Source: JAZTYK01 sp045636925 (GTDB lineage Bacteria > Bacillota > Clostridia > Oscillospirales > Butyricicoccaceae). Taken from it: a DNA stretch of 64,000 nucleotides. Within the stretch, counting starts at the first letter, position 1. Each line of letters starts with the position of its first letter. Position numbers and translations under genes: made by a program. Of the stretch, positions 40,595 through 49,361 are shown in pieces. The notes beneath the pieces were generated by a model. It did not search any database. It saw only the letters and a program-made list of their open reading frames with translations, and had not been told where the DNA came from. The stretch covers positions 41,264-105,263 of the forward strand of contig JAZTYK010000005.1 in the NCBI GenBank assembly GCA_045636925.1, in the 5' to 3' direction.

Positions 40595-43500
40595 ATGAAA
40601 AAAAGTTCTCTGCGGCATGGCTTTTTTCTGCTGATGCTGCTTGCTGCAATCTTGCTGGTCACCGGCCTGTCTGCCACAGCCGCCGTGACCCAGACCCGTA
40701 CCGAGGGCATTGACGCTTTCCCCGAAAGCTATCGCCCCTATCTGCAAGCGCTGCAGGAGATCCATCCCACCTGGCGCTTTGTTGCATTTGACACCGGACT
40801 CACCTGGGACGAGGTGCTGGACGGTGAGACCCGGGTGGTTTCGAATAATCTGGTGCTGCTGAGCACCAAAACCTCCTGGAAGAGCCTGGCGCCCGGTTCT
40901 TTTGATTGGGCGACCAACACCTTTGCCAAGTTTGACGGCGAAAAATACAACGCCGCCTCCCGGGAGATCATTGCCCATTACATGGACCCCCGCAACAGCC
41001 TGAGCGATCTGCGGTATGTTTTTCAGTTTGAACAGCTGACCTTTGACCCCAACACCCAGACAGAGGCCGGCGTCAAGCAGATCTTAAAAGGAACATTTAT
41101 GAAGGACGATACCCTGCTGCCGGGATTTGCTTCTGCGGAGGAAGAGGGTGCCATGACCTATGCCCAGGCCTTTATGGCCATCGCCGCAGAGCTGAATGTA
41201 TCCCCCTATCATCTGGCCGCCCGTGTGCGGCAGGAGCAGGGTACCGGCGGCAAGTCTTCGCTGATCAGCGGTACTTATCCGGGCTATGAGGGTTATTACA
41301 ACTATTTCAACGTCAGCGCCAGCGGCAGCACCCAGACGGCCATCATCGAAAACGGCCTGAAGCGCGCTCAGAAGGAAGGTTGGAACACTGCCTATAAATC
41401 TCTGCTGGGCGGCGCTGCACTGATTGCAAACAAGTACATCGCCAAGGGGCAGGACACCTTGTATCTGGAAAAGTTTGACGTGGCTGCCGAGGGCGGCATG
41501 TACAGTCATCAGTACATGCAGAATCTGCGGGCGGCTTACAGCGAATCGCTGTCGGTGTATAACTCGTACAACAACATGGGCATGCTGGACGGCGCCTTTA
41601 CCTTTGTGATTCCGGTATATCATAACATGCCGGAGGAGGCCTGCCCCCAGCCGACTGCTGACGGCAATCCCAACTACAAGCTGCAAAGCCTTGGCATTTC
41701 GGAAGGCGTACTGAACCCCGACTATCATCGGGATACCCTGACTTATACCGCCACGGTGGGCAATGATGTGCATACCCTTACCGTCAATGCGCTGCCCTAT
41801 GCCGCCACCTCTACTGTTTCCGGCACCGGCAGCATCGGTCTTGCGGTGGGTGAAAATATCATCACCGTGACTGTCACCGCCGAACGGGGTGACACCTGCA
41901 CCTATACCCTGCGTGTAACCCGTCTTTCTGACGGAGAAAACATCATCGCCATGGGCACCACCACCACCGGTGTCAACCTGCGGGCAGAACCCAGCACCGA
42001 AGCAGAGATCCTTACTACCGTGCCTCTGGGGCGCACGGTGTCCATTTTGTCCGACGAGGGCGAGTGGTGTCAGGTGATCTATGGTCAGTATACCGGCTAT
42101 ATGAGCAAGCAGTACATCCACATTTATGTGCCTGCCAAGGGTCTGACGCTGGATCAGGAGACCATGTCCGTCACCGCCGGTACCCCCGGCAGGCTGACCG
42201 CCATCACCGATCCCGATCCCTGCGACACCATTATTTTGTGGAAAACCAGTGACCCCAGTATTGTCACTGTGCAAAACGGTGTGGTCACCGGACATTATAC
42301 CGGCACCGCCATCATCACCGCCTATACCGAAAACGGATTAAATGCCACTTGTACTGTCACCGTCACAGAGCCCCTGCTGTTTGAAGGCACCGTCAATGTA
42401 AAAAGCAGCAGTTCGCTGAATGTCCGAGAAAAAGCCAGCACCAGCAGCACGGCCCTGGGTAAGCTCAAGCGGGGCGACCGGGTTTCCGTGGTGGAGGTAC
42501 AGGAAACCTGGCTGCGCATCCGATGGGGCGACGGCATCGCCTGGGTCATGCGGGAATACATCGTTTCCGACCCGGTGGACGCATCCGATCTGACGCTGAC
42601 GCCCGCCACCGGCGAGCTGGCGCCGGGTCACACTTTGACCCTGATCGCCGGGCTGATTCCCTTCTATAGCACCGAGACGATCTCCTGGAGCAGTGACAAC
42701 GAAGCGGTGGCCACCGTAAAGGACGGCATCGTCACCGCGGTGAACGAGGGCACTGCCACCATTACCGTTGCTTCTTCCGGCGGGCTTACCGCCTCTTGCG
42801 TCATCACCGTAGATCATGCGGCAGAAAGCGTTGCGCTGGACAAGGACCAAGCCGCTTTGTTTGCCGGACAGACTGCCACGCTGATTGCCACCATGTATCC
42901 CTCGGATGCCATGGAGACCATGTCCTGGAGCAGCAGCGATGAAGCCGTGGTCACTGTGAAGGACGGTGTGATCACTGCGGTGGATCAGGGCACGGCTACC
43001 ATTACCGTCACCACTGCCACCGGCAAAACAGCCACTTGTACCGTGACCGTGACCCGTCCTCCGGCAGAGTCTGTCACGCTGAATCAGTCCACACTGAAAT
43101 TATATCCCGGCAGCAAAGCCACGCTGATCGCCACCATGCTGCCTTCCAATGCTGCAGACACTTTGGTTTGGAGCAGCGATAACGAAGCGGTGGCTACCGT
43201 AAAGAACGGTGTGGTTACCGCCATCACCGACGGCACTGCCGTCATTACCGTCACCGCCTCCCCCTCCGGCTTGACTGCTTCCTGCACCGTGACGGTGGCA
43301 GGGCCTGCCGATGCGGTGACACTGGACAAGGAAACCTTGCATCTGTATCAAAACGGCTCGGCACAGCTGGTTGCCACCATGACCCCGGCAAACACCACCG
43401 ACACCATCTCCTGGAGCAGCAGCGATGAAGCCGTCGCCTCTGTGAAGGACGGCTTGGTTTCTGCTGTGGGCGAGGGCACTGCCACCATTACCGTTACCAC

Positions 43501-44932
43501 TTCTTCGGGTAAGACGGCATCCTGTACGGTAACGGTAGAATTTGCCACCATTACGGTGACGCTGGACCAAACTGTGCTGACTTTGGTGAAGGGCGACACC
43601 GCCGAACTCACTGCCACGCTGGCGCCTGCCGGCATTACCGACACCCTGGTGTGGAGCACCAGCGATGCAAGCATTCTTTCTGTGGACAATGGCAAGCTTA
43701 CTGCTGTGAATAAGGGTACTGCTACCATTACCGCCACCACTTCCTCCGGCAAAACTGCGACTTGCACCGTGACAGTGGTCATTCCCTCTACTTCTGTGAC
43801 GCTGGACAAGACCGCGCTGACTTTGGTCAAGGGCGATACCGCCACACTGACCGCCACCGTGCTGCCTGCGGAGCATACCGACAGCCTCACCTGGCGCAGC
43901 GACAACGAAGCGGTGGTTACGGTAGAAAACGGCAAGCTGACCGCCGTGAATCCGGGTACTGCCACCGTGACGGTGACCACTGCCTCGGGCAAAACTGCAA
44001 CCTGTGCAGTGACGGTGATCATCCCCGCCGACTCTGTAACGCTGGACAAAGATACCTTGACCCTGAACAAGGGCGATACGGCAGATTTGATTGCCACCGT
44101 GCTGCCTCAGAATCATACCGACACCCTGACCTGGAGCACCAGTGACGCAGCCGTTGCCACTGTGGAAAACGGACGTGTCACAGCCACCGGCCGAGGTACG
44201 GCTACCATTACCGTCACCACTGCTTCGGGCAAGAGCGCCACTTGCACCGTTGCTGTCAAAGTGCCTGCCACCGGCATCGCGCTGAACAAGAACGACATTA
44301 CACTGGTGCTGGGCGATACCGCCAAACTGACCGCCACGCTGACCCCCGCTGACTCCACCGATTCCTTTACCTGGAGCAGCACTGATGAAAGCATCTTCAC
44401 CGTGCAGGACGGCAAGGTCTCTGCCACCGGCATCGGCACCGCCACCTTGACGGTAAGCGTGAAGGAAGGCCTGCAGGCCACCTGCATCGTTCGGGTCAAG
44501 AGTCCGGTACCCGACAAGGTGACATCTTCTGCCTTTACTGTGCAGGATGCGTACATCCGCAAGATCCCCTTGGGCACCACCGTAAGCCAGCTGTTGGCAG
44601 GACTGAATGAAGCGCAGTACTGCAAGATCTACAGCGGCGACAAAGAGGCCGCCGGAACTGCCGTGGCCGCCACCGGTATGGTGGTAAAGCTGATGGACGG
44701 AAGCACCGTAAAAGCCAGCTATACATTGGTGGTCACCGGTGATGCGGACGGCGACGGAAAGGTCACGGTCAACGATTACGTTGCCATCAAGGGACACATT
44801 TTGAAGAAGACCTCGCTGTCCGGCGCCTATGCCCAGGCAGGCGACGCCGATGGTGATGGAAAGATCACCGTCAACGACTATGTAGAGGTCAAGGGACATA
44901 TCCTGAAGAAGAGCAGCATTACTGCAAGATGA
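40595..44932 (+). CDS. Secreted glucosaminidase with SH3b, Ig-like repeats and C-terminal dockerin
   Basis: A 1445-residue exported cell-wall hydrolase. A signal peptide (1 to about 30) is followed by a region (35-355) like endo-beta-N-acetylglucosaminidases, with HLAARVRQEQGTGGKSS (candidate catalytic Glu214), YFNVSASGSTQTAIIENGLK and WNTAYKSLLGGAALIANKYI. Next come a cadherin-like beta-sandwich (about 359-446), an SH3b domain (454-511), one Big_2 Ig-like domain (514-593), a second SH3b (594-660), eight tandem Big_2 domains of 80-81 residues (662-1307), a linker domain, and a dockerin (about 1383-1445) with two GDADGDGK(V/I)TVND calcium loops. AAAGGACGG precedes the ATG at 40595. The next gene encodes a cohesin, the partner of dockerins, so the enzyme is probably docked on the membrane-anchored neighbour. 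Confidence 0.9.
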   Translation: MKKSSLRHGFFLLMLLAAILLVTGLSATAAVTQTRTEGIDAFPESYRPYLQALQEIHPTWRFVAFDTGLTWDEVLDGETRVVSNNLVLLSTKTSWKSLAPGSFDWATNTFAKFDGEKYNAASREIIAHYMDPRNSLSDLRYVFQFEQLTFDPNTQTEAGVKQILKGTFMKDDTLLPGFASAEEEGAMTYAQAFMAIAAELNVSPYHLAARVRQEQGTGGKSSLISGTYPGYEGYYNYFNVSASGSTQTAIIENGLKRAQKEGWNTAYKSLLGGAALIANKYIAKGQDTLYLEKFDVAAEGGMYSHQYMQNLRAAYSESLSVYNSYNNMGMLDGAFTFVIPVYHNMPEEACPQPTADGNPNYKLQSLGISEGVLNPDYHRDTLTYTATVGNDVHTLTVNALPYAATSTVSGTGSIGLAVGENIITVTVTAERGDTCTYTLRVTRLSDGENIIAMGTTTTGVNLRAEPSTEAEILTTVPLGRTVSILSDEGEWCQVIYGQYTGYMSKQYIHIYVPAKGLTLDQETMSVTAGTPGRLTAITDPDPCDTIILWKTSDPSIVTVQNGVVTGHYTGTAIITAYTENGLNATCTVTVTEPLLFEGTVNVKSSSSLNVREKASTSSTALGKLKRGDRVSVVEVQETWLRIRWGDGIAWVMREYIVSDPVDASDLTLTPATGELAPGHTLTLIAGLIPFYSTETISWSSDNEAVATVKDGIVTAVNEGTATITVASSGGLTASCVITVDHAAESVALDKDQAALFAGQTATLIATMYPSDAMETMSWSSSDEAVVTVKDGVITAVDQGTATITVTTATGKTATCTVTVTRPPAESVTLNQSTLKLYPGSKATLIATMLPSNAADTLVWSSDNEAVATVKNGVVTAITDGTAVITVTASPSGLTASCTVTVAGPADAVTLDKETLHLYQNGSAQLVATMTPANTTDTISWSSSDEAVASVKDGLVSAVGEGTATITVTTSSGKTASCTVTVEFATITVTLDQTVLTLVKGDTAELTATLAPAGITDTLVWSTSDASILSVDNGKLTAVNKGTATITATTSSGKTATCTVTVVIPSTSVTLDKTALTLVKGDTATLTATVLPAEHTDSLTWRSDNEAVVTVENGKLTAVNPGTATVTVTTASGKTATCAVTVIIPADSVTLDKDTLTLNKGDTADLIATVLPQNHTDTLTWSTSDAAVATVENGRVTATGRGTATITVTTASGKSATCTVAVKVPATGIALNKNDITLVLGDTAKLTATLTPADSTDSFTWSSTDESIFTVQDGKVSATGIGTATLTVSVKEGLQATCIVRVKSPVPDKVTSSAFTVQDAYIRKIPLGTTVSQLLAGLNEAQYCKIYSGDKEAAGTAVAATGMVVKLMDGSTVKASYTLVVTGDADGDGKVTVNDYVAIKGHILKKTSLSGAYAQAGDADGDGKITVNDYVEVKGHILKKSSITAR
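42580..44511 (+). repeat. Eight tandem Big_2-coding repeats
   Basis: Coding period is 240-243 bp (starts near 42580, 42820, 43063, 43306, 43549, 43789, 44029, 44269). Each unit repeats a pattern like VTLDK..L.L..GDTA.L.AT, then (S/T)WSS(D/S)(D/N)EAV.TV and GTATITVTT.SGKTATCTV. The repeats differ by many synonymous and non-synonymous changes, so they are old rather than freshly duplicated. Confidence 0.9.
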
Positions 44933-44943
44933 GGTGCGACGCC

Positions 44944-46233
44944 ATGAAAAAATTATGTTCATTCTTGATTGTGCTGGTGCTGTGCACCGCATTTCTGCTG
45001 CCGTTTTCCAGCCATGCCGCAACGGTGACCGGATCTCTCACCGGACCTTCCACCGTGCGTGCCGGCGACAGCATCACCCTGACCTATAAGCTGAAAGGCA
45101 CCGACATCAAGGCTTTTTCTGCCTCCCTGTCTTATGACAGCAGCAAAGTCACCTTGTCCAAGGTGACAAAATCCATTGCCGATCCCTGGTCGCTGACCAC
45201 CAACGGCAACGAGCTGATGCTGGCTGACGAAAATCTCAGCGCGCCCATCAACAAGGAGACCAAGCTGTTTACCGTGGTCTTTAAAGTAAAGAGCAACCTG
45301 AGTGCGGGCACCAAGATCAGCATTTCGCTGACCAACTGCGTGGCCTCTACCGGCTCGGCGCAGGATGTGGCAAAGACCACCTATTCTGCCACCATTGCCG
45401 CCCCCAAAAGCACCAATGCCAATTTGAAGAGCATGAGCATCACCGGCGGCACCCTGTCCCCTGCTTTCAGCGCAAATACCGGAAGCTATAGCGTCACCGT
45501 GCCCTTCAGCGTGTCTAAGCTGGAGGTCAAGGCCACCGCTGCCGACAGCAAGGCAAAGGTAAGTGTCAACAGCCCCAATCTGTCGGTGGGTGAAAACACC
45601 GTCACCGTTACCGTAACGGCAGAAAGCGGTGCCAAAAAGACCTATACCATCAAGGTCACCCGGGAACAGGATCCCAATTATGTGCCTGCGGACAATGCAG
45701 ACCTTAGCGGGATCAAGATTGACGGCTTTGTGCTGTCGCCTGTCTTTGCTGCCGATGTCACCGAGTACGTGGTATGGCTGCCCTATGAAACCGAAAGCAT
45801 CACCGTCAGCGGTACCCCTGCCGACAGCAAGGCAAAGGTAGAAGTCCGTGGCGGGGATACTTTGGAGCCCGGCAATGACAATCCGGTGACCATCATCTGC
45901 ACTGCCGAGAACGGCACCACCACCAAGGAATACACCTTGATCGCCAAACGGGCCGCCGCCCATGGAACGCAGGATCCCGGCGGCAGCGATGTGCCCTCTG
46001 ACGACCCGTCAAATCCCGGTGCGGACGATCCCGGCGCAGATGACCCGGGAACGGACACCCCCGGCACCGATGATCCCGGACAGACTCAGCCGCCGGTGCC
46101 CTCGGTAAAAGATCCTCTGGCCGAGGCACGCTTTTCTCTGTACTGGCTGATCGGTATTGGCGCAGGCGCGCTGGTCTTTGGTCTGATTTTTGGCCTGCTG
46201 ATGGGCCGCCGTTCCAGACGGAGCAAGCATTGA
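44944..46233 (+). CDS. Membrane-anchored cohesin-domain protein
   Basis: A 429-residue surface protein. Signal peptide (1-29, FLLPFSSHAAT) is followed by a type I-like cohesin (about 32-155): VRAGDSITLTYKLKGTDIKA, FSASLSYDSSKVTLSKV and LFTVVFKVKSNLSAGTKISI are typical. Two cadherin-like beta-sandwich domains (158-243 and 251-338; LKSMSITGGTLSPAFSANTG and LSGIKIDGFVLSPVFAADV) follow, then an Asp/Pro/Gly-rich spacer (about 340-386), one transmembrane helix (about 398-420) and a basic tail. GATGAGGTG overlaps the previous stop and the gap is 11 bp, so it is cotranslated with the dockerin hydrolase. The parts suggest a scaffold holding the hydrolase at the membrane. Confidence 0.88.
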   Translation: MKKLCSFLIVLVLCTAFLLPFSSHAATVTGSLTGPSTVRAGDSITLTYKLKGTDIKAFSASLSYDSSKVTLSKVTKSIADPWSLTTNGNELMLADENLSAPINKETKLFTVVFKVKSNLSAGTKISISLTNCVASTGSAQDVAKTTYSATIAAPKSTNANLKSMSITGGTLSPAFSANTGSYSVTVPFSVSKLEVKATAADSKAKVSVNSPNLSVGENTVTVTVTAESGAKKTYTIKVTREQDPNYVPADNADLSGIKIDGFVLSPVFAADVTEYVVWLPYETESITVSGTPADSKAKVEVRGGDTLEPGNDNPVTIICTAENGTTTKEYTLIAKRAAAHGTQDPGGSDVPSDDPSNPGADDPGADDPGTDTPGTDDPGQTQPPVPSVKDPLAEARFSLYWLIGIGAGALVFGLIFGLLMGRRSRRSKH

Positions 46234-46251
46234 TCTTTTTGCTAACAAACC

Positions 46252-46286
46252 AAAAGTCAGGCTGCAAATTGCAGTCTGACTTTTCT
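46252..46286 (+). terminator. Terminator after the cohesin gene
   Basis: AAAAGTCAG/CTGACTTTT with an inner CTGCAA/TTGCAG stem and a short T run. Confidence 0.8.
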
Positions 46287-46364
46287 TATTTGAGGTGCTG
46301 GTTGCACGGCTATTTGCAGACGTGCCGGCCACGGATAAAATATGAAAAAAGACAGCATTTTTTC

Positions 46365-46393
46365 TTGACGAAGGCGCAGGAAAGGTTTACGAT
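46365..46393 (+). promoter_or_regulatory. Promoter of the mgtE leader
   Basis: TTGACG (46365-46370), 17-bp spacer, TACGAT (46388-46393); gives a leader of about 190 nt. Confidence 0.6.
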
Positions 46394-46440
46394 AAAAGGT
46401 AGGGAATATCCCCGGTTCTATTAAAAAGTGAGGTGAGGAC

Positions 46441-46512
46441 ATGGACACAGGAAGTATGAAGCCTGACGGGCGAAGTCGGCGGCAGGACACCCTGGTCTGT
46501 GTCCTTTTGTAA
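46441..46512 (+). CDS. 23-residue leader peptide upstream of mgtE
   Basis: ATG at 46441 is preceded by a very strong GAGGTGAGG site (46430-46438) and opens 23 codons: MDTGSMKPDGRSRRQ followed by DTLVCVLL and TAA at 46510-46512. The last third of the ORF lies inside a terminator-like hairpin, and its first codons can pair with the 3' arm of that hairpin, as in translation-coupled attenuators. The Lys-Pro-Asp and Arg-rich stretch recalls leader peptides that stall or drop ribosomes in Mg2+-responsive genes such as mgtL, an analogy only. I see no other gene nearby for it to belong to. Confidence 0.6.
   Translation: MDTGSMKPDGRSRRQDTLVCVLL
46484..46508 (+). terminator. Attenuator hairpin T1 in the mgtE leader
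   Basis: AGGACAC (46484-46490) pairs with GTGTCCT (46499-46505), followed by T. The 3' arm CTGTGTCC (46497-46504) is also complementary, 8 of 8, to GGACACAG (46443-46450) at the start of the leader ORF, giving a competing pairing. Confidence 0.6.
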
Positions 46513-46529
46513 CTTGACGATGCCCTCCT

Positions 46530-46550
46530 GGATGCGACGCATCCGTTTTT
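46530..46550 (+). terminator. Second terminator-like hairpin T2 in the mgtE leader
   Basis: GGATGC-GAC-GCATCC followed by GTTTTT. It lies between the leader ORF and mgtE and would stop transcription unless prevented. Confidence 0.55.
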
Positions 46551-46590
46551 GCCGCTTTGCGGTCATACTATGGTTTAGGAGGCAAAATAT

Positions 46591-47979
46591 ATGACAGAAC
46601 TGAATCTTGCGCAGCTGATGCTGCAGTTTTTAAGAAGTAAAAAATACGGCACACTGCGGGATCTGATGGACAACATGCAGCCTGCCGACATTGCGGAAGG
46701 CATGGAAGAACTGCTGCTGGACGGCGAGCTGGAGCGGGACGAGCTGTCACGCTTCTTCCGCCTATTGCCCAAGGAGCTGGCGGCAGAAACCTTTGCCCAG
46801 ATGGAGCCCCAGATCCAGGAGATGCTGGTCGCGGCATTCTCCGACAACGAGCTGCACGCCATTATGGACGAAATGTTCCTTGACGATACCGTGGATCTGA
46901 TTGAAGAAATGCCTGCCAATCTGGTAAAGCGTATTCTGTCTGCCTGCGACAGCGAGACCCGCAAGCTGATTAATCAGATGCTGCACTATCCCGAGGACAG
47001 CGCCGGCAGCCTGATGACCCCCGAGTATGTGGATCTGGATATCCACATGACGGTGTCCGAGGCCTTTGCCCACATCCGTAAGACCGGACTGGACAAGGAA
47101 ACCATCTACACCTGCTACGTCATTGATGAAGGCCGTCATCTGTTGGGTCTTGTGACCATCCGTCAGCTGCTGCTGGCCAATGAGGACGATGTTCTGGGCG
47201 AGGTCATGGAGAACAACGTGATCGCGGTAAATACCCAGGACGACAAGGAAGATGTTGCCCAGCTGTTTTCTCACTATGACTTTACGGCTATGCCCGTTGT
47301 GGATGCCGAAAACCGTCTTGTTGGTATCGTCACCGTTGACGACGCATTAGAGGTCTTGGAAGAAGAGGCCACCGAGGACATGGAGAAGATGGCCGGTATG
47401 AGCCCCTCGGAGCACACCTATCTGCTGACTACGGTATGGGATATCTGGAAGCAGCGTATTCCCTGGCTGATTCTGATGATGCTGACCGCCACCTTTACCG
47501 GTCTGATCATCAGCTATTTCGAAGACAGCTTGGCCAAGTCTGTGGCACTGGTGGGCTTTATCCCTATGCTGATGGGTACTGCCGGCAACGGCGGAAGCCA
47601 ATCCAGTGTTACCATCATCCGCAGCCTGTCTTTGGGTGATCTGGAGTTTTCTGACCTGCCCACGGTCCTGTGGAAAGAGGGTCGGGTCTCTCTGCTGTGC
47701 GGCGTGGCGCTGGGCGTTGCCAGCTTTGTGAAATTGCTGGCCGTGGATCGCCTGCTCTTTCAAAATCCCTCTGTCACCGTTGGCGTGGCAGCGGTAGTGG
47801 CACTGACCCTGATGGCCTCGATCTTTTTCGCCAAGCTGGTGGGCTGCGCTTTGCCCATGCTGGCCAAGAAGGTCGGGTTTGACCCTGCGGTGATGGCTGC
47901 GCCCTTTATTACCACCATTGTAGATGCTTTGTGCCTCATCGTTTATTTTGCCGTAGCTACCGTGCTGCTGGGCATTTGA
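46591..47979 (+). CDS. mgtE: Magnesium transporter MgtE
   Basis: Mg2+ channel of the inner membrane. The 462 residues show the N-domain (1 to about 125), two CBS domains (about 130-255; VTIRQLLLANEDDVLGEVME and PVVDAENRLVGIVTVDDALE), the connecting acidic helix and five membrane helices (about 285-460) with the pore signature LMGTAGNGGSQSSVTIIRSL and FVKLLAVDRLL. GGAGG lies 9 bases before the ATG at 46591. The leader contains an upstream ORF and two terminator-like hairpins, suggesting control by premature termination. Confidence 0.96.
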   Translation: MTELNLAQLMLQFLRSKKYGTLRDLMDNMQPADIAEGMEELLLDGELERDELSRFFRLLPKELAAETFAQMEPQIQEMLVAAFSDNELHAIMDEMFLDDTVDLIEEMPANLVKRILSACDSETRKLINQMLHYPEDSAGSLMTPEYVDLDIHMTVSEAFAHIRKTGLDKETIYTCYVIDEGRHLLGLVTIRQLLLANEDDVLGEVMENNVIAVNTQDDKEDVAQLFSHYDFTAMPVVDAENRLVGIVTVDDALEVLEEEATEDMEKMAGMSPSEHTYLLTTVWDIWKQRIPWLILMMLTATFTGLIISYFEDSLAKSVALVGFIPMLMGTAGNGGSQSSVTIIRSLSLGDLEFSDLPTVLWKEGRVSLLCGVALGVASFVKLLAVDRLLFQNPSVTVGVAAVVALTLMASIFFAKLVGCALPMLAKKVGFDPAVMAAPFITTIVDALCLIVYFAVATVLLGI

Positions 47980-48023
47980 CAGAAAGAATAGTTTTTAGAT
48001 AACGAATTGGAGGAACCCCCCTT

Positions 48024-48920
48024 ATGCTGAAGATTTCTAAGGCATTTGTTACCGACAACTGCAGCCCCCACAATCCCCCGGTGGCGCAGTGCCAGAGCGG
48101 TGACACTGTGATTTTTGAAACCCGCGACTGTTATGATGACCGTCTGCGTGGCGATGGCTATGTCCATGAGCCCGAAAAGGCTCTGGAGAATCCCGCCACT
48201 GGCCCGCTGTTTGTAGAAGGCGCAGAACCCGGCGATGTGCTGAAGGTGGAAGTGTTGAACATCAAGCTGAATCCCACCGGTCTGATGCGCGCCAGCACCA
48301 GCGGCGGCGCATTTAACGATCTGGTGGAATACCGCAAGGTTCGCCAGTTTGACACCAGCGGTGACATGCTGCAGTTCAATGACAAGCTGCGTTTCCCCAT
48401 TGACACCATGATCGGTGTTATTGGCACTGCACCCGCCTGCGACACCGTGATGACCCACACCCCCGGCAGCCACGGCGGCAACATGGACTGCAACAAGATC
48501 GTTGCCGGCAGTACCCTGTATCTGCCCGTCAATGTGCCCGGCGCTCTTTTGAGCATGGGTGATCTGCACGCACTGATGGGTGACGGCGAGGTCATGATCT
48601 GCGGTCTGGAGACCGGCGGCGAGGTAACCGTCCGGGTCAGCGTGGTGAAGGGCTTCCCCATGCCCACTCCCGCACTGCAGTGCCGCGGTCAGTTCTACAC
48701 CATTCAGAGTGCCAACACCCTGGACCAGGCCTCCCGCAAGGCCAGCCGTGCCATGCTGAAGTTCCTGCAGCAGGTGACCACCATGGACGTATACGATTGC
48801 GCCATGCTGCTGAGCCTGAAGGGCAACCTGAGCGTGTGCCAGATCGTAGACCCCCAGCTTACCGTTCGCATGGGTATCGACCAGGGAATTCTGGATGCCT
48901 ATGAAGTGCAGCTTCCCTAA
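48024..48920 (+). CDS. Acetamidase/formamidase family protein
   Basis: A 298-residue amidase of the FmdA/AmdA family, releasing ammonia from formamide or acetamide. Family marks are PVAQCQSGDTVIFETRDCYD near residue 20, GPLFVEGAEPGDVLKVEVL near 60, GVIGTAPACDTVMTHTPGSH then GGNMDCNKI near 145, and VPGALLSMGDLHALMGDGEV near 180. The length is typical. GGAGGAA precedes the ATG. The next small gene starts at its stop codon. Confidence 0.93.
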   Translation: MLKISKAFVTDNCSPHNPPVAQCQSGDTVIFETRDCYDDRLRGDGYVHEPEKALENPATGPLFVEGAEPGDVLKVEVLNIKLNPTGLMRASTSGGAFNDLVEYRKVRQFDTSGDMLQFNDKLRFPIDTMIGVIGTAPACDTVMTHTPGSHGGNMDCNKIVAGSTLYLPVNVPGALLSMGDLHALMGDGEVMICGLETGGEVTVRVSVVKGFPMPTPALQCRGQFYTIQSANTLDQASRKASRAMLKFLQQVTTMDVYDCAMLLSLKGNLSVCQIVDPQLTVRMGIDQGILDAYEVQLP

Positions 48921-49237
48921 TGGCCATGGCAAAGAATAAAAAACGTCATTCCGGCTCTGCCCGGACCTACCAGGATATGAAGCGCAAGGAGGCCCAGCTG
49001 GAGAAATCTCTCACCGATGAGGCGCTGCTGCCCGGCAAAAAAGGCGGCAGAGTCATTTCGATCATCGGCGCAGTGGTCATGTTTGTGGCATTTCTTCTGA
49101 TCTATGCCGGCACCTCGATGAAACTCATTCCTTCCTTGTTTATTGCCTTTGTTTTTGGTGCAGCTGCCATTCTGCTGGCCACTTACATTGCGGTACGCCG
49201 CAACCGAGCCAAAGCGCTGAAGGAACTGAAAAAATAA
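48920..49237 (+). CDS. Small membrane protein, two helices, unknown
   Basis: A 105-residue protein whose ATG overlaps the amidase stop by one base (TAATG). A basic N-terminal part (1-45) is followed by helices IISIIGAVVMFVAFLLIYAG-like and LFIAFVFGAAAILLATYIAV, then a basic end. No ribosome site of its own, consistent with translational coupling to the amidase gene. No function recognised; it could be an inner-membrane partner but nothing proves it. Confidence 0.7.
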   Translation: MAMAKNKKRHSGSARTYQDMKRKEAQLEKSLTDEALLPGKKGGRVISIIGAVVMFVAFLLIYAGTSMKLIPSLFIAFVFGAAAILLATYIAVRRNRAKALKELKK

Positions 49238-49247
49238 CCTTTGCTGT

Positions 49248-49284
49248 AAACCGGTACTCTGCATGCTGCGGAGTGCCGGTTTTC
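49248..49284 (+). terminator. Terminator after the amidase transcript
   Basis: AAACCGG-T-ACTC pairs with GAGT-G-CCGGTTT around a long loop, followed by a T. Confidence 0.65.
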
Positions 49285-49309
49285 TGCCCGCGCAGGAAAT
49301 CCCCACCGC

Positions 49310-49338
49310 TTGACAAGGGCGAAAAAAGGGTATATACT
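49310..49338 (+). promoter_or_regulatory. Promoter of the thrS leader
   Basis: Perfect TTGACA (49310-49315), 17-bp spacer, TATACT (49333-49338). Confidence 0.8.
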
Positions 49339-49361
49339 TTTTACTGTTATCATAGAAAATC

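Noticed and set aside
42580..44511. CRISPR-like regular repeats
   Set aside because: The period is 240-243 bp, fully coding and diverged; these are Ig-like domains.
46394..46590. M-box (ykoK) magnesium riboswitch before mgtE
   Set aside because: The conserved M-box core with its GAGAGACG-type segment is missing; the leader ORF and hairpins explain the region better.
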